A stretch of 10,410 bases of DNA from Clostridia bacterium (GTDB lineage Bacteria > Bacillota_A > Clostridia > Christensenellales > Borkfalkiaceae), in contig JAFQBR010000156.1 in NCBI GenBank assembly GCA_017399665.1, positions 1 to 10,410 of the forward strand. The letters run 5' to 3'. Position 1 is the first letter of the stretch. Every line of letters begins with the position of its first letter. The position numbers and the translations under genes were made by a program. Positions 7,163 to 10,410 of this stretch are shown in pieces. The notes beneath the pieces were generated by a model. That model searched no databases and was not told where the DNA came from. It worked only from the letters and a program-made list of their open reading frames with translations.

Positions 7163-7200
7163 AGCGGTTTTACGATTTAACGTATTAACCGCTATTTTTT
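7163..7200 (+). terminator. Rho-independent terminator of the glycosyltransferase gene
   Basis: AGCGGTT (7163-7169) pairs with AACCGCT (7187-7193). An inner TACG / CGTA pairing shortens the loop, and ATTTTTTA follows. It begins nine bases after the stop codon. The sequence from 7201 to 7253 is A/T-rich with no further recognisable element. Confidence 0.85.
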
Positions 7201-7253
7201 ATTAAAAAACACAAATTATTTTTATTATTGTAAGAAAAAAAATAAATAAATTT

Positions 7254-7302
7254 CAATAAAAAAGTGCCAATATAAGTCGATTATCGGCACTTTTGTTATT
7301 TT
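7254..7302 (-). terminator. 49-bp hairpin element, copy 1 (terminator of lectin gene)
   Basis: A 13-bp stem (7260-7272 with 7282-7294) around the loop TAAGTCGAT is flanked by A and T tracts, about 25 bases after the stop of the lectin gene. It matches copy 2 at 9381-9429 in 47 of 49 positions, including the loop and flanks. The one stem difference (A at 7269) is a mismatch on the plus strand but a G-U wobble in minus-strand RNA, so it still folds for the lectin transcript. Confidence 0.8.
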
Positions 7303-7327
7303 ATAAAAGATTTATTTTTATTTATTT

Positions 7328-9004
7328 TTACTCAACGCTTTCTATGTAATCCCATTCACAAATGAAACCATATTGGTTGCTGTCGTCATTTGCCATATCG
7401 TTCCAAATATCGCCCCAAACTTCAAGGTAATTTTCGCTTTCTGCGCCGTTTGGCTCACCAACTCTCCAATTTGTATATTCCCATGGCTCACCAGTAATCC
7501 AACGCCATTCACCTTCTGTTAATTCATCCGTTGCGCCAAGCCAATATCTACTATCTAATTGCTCTATTATTTTTTGCTCTTCTGCAGAAGTAACGGTAGC
7601 TAAATGACCACCTAAAGATTCGCAGTAAGCCTTAGCTTCTTCCCAAGTTACTTCTCCTTCAAACCATTCATACTTATGACCATTCGCCTCAACAACTAAA
7701 ACAGAAGTAATGTCACCTTTCGCATCTTCCGTATCATCTTCCGTATCATCTTCCGGCAGCTCTTCTGGTTTGTTTAAACTTTCCCATTCACAAATAAAAC
7801 CGTACTGCTCGCTAGAATCTAAGCATAGGTCATTCCAAGTGTTTGGCCAAATTACTAAATAGTGTTCTTCTCCCATATTGTTTGGTTCGCCTTCTAGCCA
7901 GTTTGTATAATTCCACTCTTCACCGGTAATCCATTTCCAAACGCCTTCTTCTTCAGCGTCCGTTCCGCCAAGCCAATACCTACCGTTAAAATATTCCATA
8001 GCTTCTTGCTCTTTTGCAGAAGTTATAGTTGCTAAATGGCCGCCCAAAGATTCACAGTAAGCTTTTGCCTCTTCCCAGCTCATCCATTCTTTGAAAACTT
8101 TGTATCTATGATTTCTATAAATAATTTCATCTTCATTTACAACAGCGTAATCATCTTCCCATTCACAAATAAAACCGTACTGCTCGCTAGAATCTAAGCA
8201 TAGGTCATTCCAAGTGTTTGGCCAAATTACCAAATAGTGTTCTTCCCCACTATTGTTTGGTTCGCCTTCTAGCCAATTTGTATAATTCCATTCTTCGCCG
8301 GTAATCCATTTCCAAACGCCTTCTTCTTCGACGTCTGTTCCGCCAAGCCAATAATCACCGTAAAACTCTTCTAACACTGCCTGTTCTTCGGCAGAGGTAA
8401 CGGTTGCCAAGTGTCCACCCAAAGATGCACAATATTCTCTTGCCTCTTCCCAAGTATAATGACCTTCAAAAGCTTGATATACGTGACCGTTATATTCTCG
8501 CACGTCTTTTGCAACAGGCTCTTCTTTATTCTCATTCCCGTCGTTAGGTTTTTCTGTCTCTTCGTTTCCGGCGTTTTCATTATTGTTATTATTGCCTTCA
8601 TTTCCAGAGTTTTCATTATTGTTATTATCGCCTTCGTTTCCAGCGTTTTCATTATTGTTGTTATCGCCTTCGTTTCCAGTGTTTTCGTTATTGTTGTTAC
8701 CACCTATATCTTCCAAAGTAAATTTAGCGTAAACACACATTTTATCCGAAAGAGATGTTTTTGCTAAAGATTCCAAAGTAAAAGGAACTTGCCAAACACC
8801 ATCATCCCAATACCAACCATCAAAAACATAGTCTTCTTTTTCAGGATTTTTTGGCATTGAAATCTCTGCACCATTTGTGTTAACAACCGCGTATTCTTCC
8901 CCATCTACCATAAAATAAACGGCAAAGTTAACCTTTGAACAGGCGATTGAAAAACAAAAAGTTAAAAGACAAATTGTTACCAGCAACATTTTTATTTTTT
9001 TCAT
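7328..9004 (-). CDS. Surface lipoprotein with InlB-like domain and three C-type lectin domains
   Basis: The 558-residue protein is probably exported and anchored by lipidated Cys22 (signal MKKIKMLLVTICLLTFCFSI, then AC; the lipobox is not canonical). Residues 28-95 look like an InlB B-repeat / Listeria-Bacteroides repeat (PEKEDYVFDGWYWDDGVW and VYAKF). Residues 102-148 are four 11-12-residue Asn/Glu/Gly repeats forming a flexible linker. Three C-type lectin domains follow (about 171-283, 295-408 and 438-552), each with WEEAxxYCxSLGGHLAT, YWLGxTD, a GEPN motif and WND. EPN with WND is the classic Ca2+ and mannose-type sugar site, so glycan binding is likely; the ligand is unknown. GGAGG lies nine bases before the ATG. 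It is divergent from a Cro/CI-type regulator whose probable operator lies inside its promoter. Alternative role: formylglycine-type or adhesin-like CTLD without sugar binding. Confidence 0.9.
   Translation of the reverse strand: MKKIKMLLVTICLLTFCFSIACSKVNFAVYFMVDGEEYAVVNTNGAEISMPKNPEKEDYVFDGWYWDDGVWQVPFTLESLAKTSLSDKMCVYAKFTLEDIGGNNNNENTGNEGDNNNNENAGNEGDNNNNENSGNEGNNNNNENAGNEETEKPNDGNENKEEPVAKDVREYNGHVYQAFEGHYTWEEAREYCASLGGHLATVTSAEEQAVLEEFYGDYWLGGTDVEEEGVWKWITGEEWNYTNWLEGEPNNSGEEHYLVIWPNTWNDLCLDSSEQYGFICEWEDDYAVVNEDEIIYRNHRYKVFKEWMSWEEAKAYCESLGGHLATITSAKEQEAMEYFNGRYWLGGTDAEEEGVWKWITGEEWNYTNWLEGEPNNMGEEHYLVIWPNTWNDLCLDSSEQYGFICEWESLNKPEELPEDDTEDDTEDAKGDITSVLVVEANGHKYEWFEGEVTWEEAKAYCESLGGHLATVTSAEEQKIIEQLDSRYWLGATDELTEGEWRWITGEPWEYTNWRVGEPNGAESENYLEVWGDIWNDMANDDSNQYGFICEWDYIESVE
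7781..8353 (-). repeat. Near-identical internal duplication in lectin domains 1 and 2
   Basis: Positions 7781-7976 and 8156-8351 are direct repeats offset by 375 bases (125 codons). I count 10 differences in about 196 positions. They encode the C-terminal halves of lectin domains 2 and 1. The N-terminal halves and domain 3 are clearly more diverged, so the similarity is patchy rather than uniform. Confidence 0.9.
8561..8701 (-). repeat. Four tandem 36-bp repeats encoding the Asn-rich linker
   Basis: Four units (the first 33 bases, the others 36) each encode a peptide of the type GDNNNNENAGNE. The number of units can change without shifting the frame, so this stretch would vary the length of the stalk between anchor and lectin domains. 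Confidence 0.9.
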
Positions 9005-9035
9005 TTTTACTTTCCTCCAAAAAGCTTATACTAAA

Positions 9036-9064
9036 ATTATAATCTAATTATAATTAGAAGTCAA
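9036..9064 (-). promoter_or_regulatory. Consensus promoter of the lectin gene
   Basis: On the minus strand TTGACT (9064-9059) and TATAAT (9041-9036) are 17 bases apart, giving a start near 9029 and a 25-base leader that contains the GGAGG site. The spacer is almost entirely the palindrome TCTAATTATAATTAGA, so a protein bound there would block RNA polymerase. Confidence 0.88.
9043..9058. promoter_or_regulatory. Operator O1: perfect 16-bp palindrome in lectin promoter spacer
   Basis: TCTAATTATAATTAGA is a perfect palindrome lying exactly between the -35 and -10 of the lectin promoter. A second copy with two changes lies 31 bases away. The adjacent Cro/CI-type regulator is the obvious candidate to bind; binding itself is inferred. 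Confidence 0.75.
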
Positions 9065-9073
9065 GCGTTTGTA

Positions 9074-9089
9074 TCTAATTATTGTTAGA
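9074..9089. promoter_or_regulatory. Operator O2: 16-bp near-palindrome over the regulator -10
   Basis: TCTAATTATTGTTAGA matches O1 in 14 of 16 positions. Its centre is 31 bp from that of O1, about three helical turns, so two dimers would sit on one face of the DNA. It overlaps the extended -10 of the regulator gene, which suggests autorepression. Confidence 0.72.
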
Positions 9090-9098
9090 ATAACATTA
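9083..9098 (+). promoter_or_regulatory. Extended -10 promoter of the regulator gene (leaderless mRNA)
   Basis: TG at 9083-9084, one base, then TAGAAT (9086-9091) form an extended -10. No good -35 is seen. Six bases later is the ATG at 9098, so transcription should start at the A of the start codon. There is no Shine-Dalgarno sequence. The -10 to ATG geometry is the same as for the glycosyltransferase gene. Confidence 0.6.
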
Positions 9099-9319
9099 TG
9101 AAAACATTTAATCTTCAAATTATGGCTGAACGATTACGTTTATTACGCCACGAAAAAGAATTGGATCAAAACACTCTTGCAAAAGAGCTTCAACTAAGCA
9201 ACGCATCTATTAGTTATTGGGAAAACGCAAAGCAAGAACCAAGTGCGTCTGCGTTGTTTAAGCTTGCTTCTTTTTTTAACGTAAGCGTAGATTATTTATT
9301 AGGGCTTACTGATGAATAA
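9098..9319 (+). CDS. Cro/CI-type (XRE family) helix-turn-helix regulator
   Basis: The 73-residue protein is almost entirely one HTH_3 domain. RLRLLRHEKELDQNTLAKEL gives helices 1 and 2, LSNASISYWENAKQEPSASA gives the recognition helix and turn, and LFKLASFFNVSVDYLLGLTD is the closing helix with the standard 'VSVDYLLG' end. It has no sensor or dimerisation domain beyond this, so it probably dimerises through the domain itself. It is divergent from the lectin gene, with two matching palindromes in the 93-base gap, and likely represses both promoters. What releases it is not visible. The hairpin element at 9381 lies 61 bases after its stop and could terminate it; a weak nine-pair hairpin with one mismatch lies between them at 9351-9371. 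Confidence 0.93.
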   Translation: MKTFNLQIMAERLRLLRHEKELDQNTLAKELQLSNASISYWENAKQEPSASALFKLASFFNVSVDYLLGLTDE

Positions 9320-9380
9320 ATAAATTTGCTTTGCAAGCTTAAATTAGGGCGGATTTTGTATAACACAATCCCTTATTAAG

Positions 9381-9429
9381 CAATAAAAAAGTGCCGATAT
9401 AAGTCGATTATCGGCACTTTTGTTGTTTT
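9381..9429. terminator. 49-bp hairpin element, copy 2 (bidirectional terminator)
   Basis: AAAAGTGCCGATA and TATCGGCACTTTT form a perfect 13-bp stem around TAAGTCGAT, with A and T tracts on both sides, between convergent genes. It can terminate the regulator from the left and the membrane protein from the right. It is the same element, in the same orientation, as at 7254-7302. Confidence 0.85.
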
Positions 9430-9456
9430 TTATTATTTTGCTTTTATATAAATATT

Positions 9457-10017
9457 TTAGTATTCGTAGCCGTAGTGATAAGGCTTTCCGTATTGATATT
9501 CTGATCTTCCGAAAGCAAGAATTAACTTGAAAATATAGGGGAAGAATAGAAGACCTAAACCGAATAGCGTTCCGTGGCCGTATGCGTAAGAAATTTTAAA
9601 GGGAAGCTGAATACCAATGATTGCAACGCCAATTGTTAAGATAACTGAAATTACGCTTAATGCAATTGCAATATATTCGCCGCCAGGTAAACCTAAAATA
9701 AGGCCTGTTTCTAAAACACCGCTAATTAAACCGATAATAAAAGAATACCAGAATAACTTCCAGAATTTAGAACGCTTCCAAACGATTTTGAAAAGAACAC
9801 AATCTTTTACTAATGGAATAAGTGATAACCAGCCACGACGGCCAGCTTTAGAAAAAAGCTTCCATGACGCGATTACGTCTATAATATAAAGAACGGCAGA
9901 AACCGCAAGCGATACAAGCATAATTGTTGCCATAATACCAACAAGCGCGCCTAGACCTAAAGCTTCTAGCTGTTGATTAAACTGTTCTGTGTTACCGGGT
10001 TGTAAAACATTACCCAT
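9457..10017 (-). CDS. Small membrane protein resembling DUF5684
   Basis: The 186-residue protein has about four membrane helices (roughly residues 22-50, 87-107, 114-142 and 148-170). Between the first two lies the cytoplasmic motif VIASWKLFSKAGRRGWLSLI then PLVKDCVLFKIVWKR. This 'A-W-xxF-xKAG-x-x-GW-xxxIP' pattern is characteristic of DUF5684-type proteins. No enzymatic function is established for them to my knowledge. The end is tyrosine-rich (YQYGKPYHYGYEY). I start it at the ATG (10017-10015), seven bases after AAGGAAGG. An in-frame TTG two codons earlier is almost touching that site and is unlikely. Single gene, with a consensus promoter upstream and the hairpin element downstream. Confidence 0.82.
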   Translation of the reverse strand: MGNVLQPGNTEQFNQQLEALGLGALVGIMATIMLVSLAVSAVLYIIDVIASWKLFSKAGRRGWLSLIPLVKDCVLFKIVWKRSKFWKLFWYSFIIGLISGVLETGLILGLPGGEYIAIALSVISVILTIGVAIIGIQLPFKISYAYGHGTLFGLGLLFFPYIFKLILAFGRSEYQYGKPYHYGYEY

Positions 10018-10051
10018 AATCAAACCTTCCTTTTGTTAATTAACTTTTGGT

Positions 10052-10078
10052 GTAAGCACTGTTTTGCAAACACCTTAC
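10052..10078 (-). promoter_or_regulatory. Possible 5'-terminal hairpin in the leader of the DUF5684-like gene
   Basis: Immediately after the predicted start, GTAAG pairs with CTTAC (10078-10074 with 10056-10052) and TGTTT with AAACA inside it. The transcript would begin almost directly with this hairpin. An alternative GGTGT / ACACC pairing competes with it. Such ends can protect mRNA; the role here is inferred. Confidence 0.35.
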
Positions 10079-10085
10079 TTTATAT

Positions 10086-10114
10086 ATTATATCAAAATGA
10101 AATAAGTATGTCAA
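10086..10114 (-). promoter_or_regulatory. Consensus promoter of the DUF5684-like gene
   Basis: On the minus strand TTGACA (10114-10109) and TATAAT (10091-10086) are exactly 17 bases apart, with TGA before the -10. This is as close to consensus as a housekeeping promoter gets. The start would be near 10079, giving a leader of about 62 bases. Confidence 0.88.
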
Positions 10115-10162
10115 TAAAAAGGTGCAATTATCTATTTTAATTTTCTTTTATCACGCTTTTTA

Positions 10163-10197
10163 TTGCAAAATAAGCGGTTTTATGCTATTATAATAGC
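10163..10197 (+). promoter_or_regulatory. Probable promoter with palindrome before the cysteine desulfidase family gene
   Basis: TTGCAA (10163-10168) is 17 bases from TATTAT (10186-10191); an overlapping TATAAT lies at 10189-10194 with a less suitable spacing. Both -10 candidates lie within the perfect palindrome GCTATTATAATAGC (10184-10197), which could be an operator. The gap 10018-10225 holds only the two divergent promoters and these elements. Confidence 0.5.
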
Positions 10198-10225
10198 AAC
10201 TAAATGGCAATTATTGGGTGAAATT

Positions 10226-10410
10226 ATGTTATGTAAAGAAAAATACGATACCTACGTAAAACTTTTAAAAGAGGAATTAGTACCTGCAATGGGCTGCACC
10301 GAGCCTATTTCTATTGCTTACGCCGTTGCAAAAACTAAAAGTTTGCTTGGCGAAAAGCCCATTAGCGGAATTTTAGAGGTAAGCGCAAATATCGTAAAAA
10401 ATGCTAAAAG
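10226..10410 (+). CDS. L-cysteine desulfidase / serine dehydratase alpha family protein, N-terminus (cut by window edge)
   Basis: The visible 61 codons read MLCKEKYDTYVKLLKEELVP, then AMGCTEPISIAYAVAKTKSL and LGEKPISGILEVSANIVKNA. This is the N-terminus of the UPF0597 / CyuA (YhaM) family. Characterised members split L-cysteine into pyruvate, ammonia and sulfide using an oxygen-labile [4Fe-4S] cluster. Cys24 in the GCTEP motif corresponds to the conserved N-terminal cysteine of the family; the remaining cysteines lie beyond the edge. The ATG at 10226 has GGGTGA just upstream. It fits an anaerobe using amino acids. Substrate (cysteine or serine) cannot be decided from this fragment. Confidence 0.88.
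   Translation, partial: MLCKEKYDTYVKLLKEELVPAMGCTEPISIAYAVAKTKSLLGEKPISGILEVSANIVKNAK

Noticed and set aside
8561..8701. CRISPR-like array (regular repeats of about 36 bp)
   Set aside because: The units are directly adjacent with no spacers and encode a regular peptide repeat within a gene.
8371..8767. Open frames of 110 and 118 codons on both strands over the repeat linker of the lectin gene
   Set aside because: They are by-products of the 36-bp tandem repeats; their products are low-complexity and no start signals precede them.
10018..10023. TTG start two codons upstream for the DUF5684-like gene
   Set aside because: It is one base from the GGAAGG site; the ATG at 10017 has proper seven-base spacing.

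Overview
The window looks like a chromosomal segment of a low-GC Gram-positive anaerobe, most likely an uncultured member of Clostridia (Bacillota). The grounds are the A/T-rich sequence, GGAGG-type ribosome binding sites, near-consensus sigma-A promoters, and a V-type ATPase operon in the same order as the Enterococcus hirae ntp operon. The lineage is inferred; no RNA gene is present to settle it.

Region 1 (1-5260, minus strand) is a V/A-type ATPase operon. In transcription order it holds subunits G/H (ntpF), I, K, E, C, F (ntpG) and the first 101 codons of A; B and D presumably follow beyond position 1. It is driven by a consensus promoter (TTGACA, 17-base spacer, TAAAAT) with an A/T-rich upstream element and a leader of about 134 bases. 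The rotor subunit K keeps every side chain that binds Na+ in E. hirae NtpK, so this is probably a sodium-coupled enzyme.

Region 2 (5344-7200) holds two divergent genes. One is a predicted lipoprotein of unknown function (minus strand) with its own terminator. The other is a membrane-anchored GT2 glycosyltransferase (plus strand), whose promoter places the transcription start on the A of the ATG, so the mRNA is probably leaderless.

Region 3 (7254-9429) is the most unusual part. A large predicted surface lipoprotein has an InlB-like domain, a 12-residue Asn/Glu/Gly repeat linker and three C-type lectin domains with intact EPN and WND motifs. It is divergent from a 73-residue Cro/CI-type regulator. 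Between them lie two matching 16-bp palindromes about three helical turns apart. One exactly fills the spacer of the lectin promoter; the other overlaps the -10 of the regulator promoter. The pair is bracketed by two nearly identical 49-bp hairpin elements in direct orientation. I read this as a self-contained, repressor-controlled surface-lectin cassette.

Region 4 (9457-10410) has a small four-helix membrane protein resembling DUF5684 (minus strand, consensus promoter, possible 5'-terminal mRNA hairpin). Divergent from it is the beginning of a CyuA-type L-cysteine desulfidase / serine dehydratase alpha family gene, which runs off the right edge.
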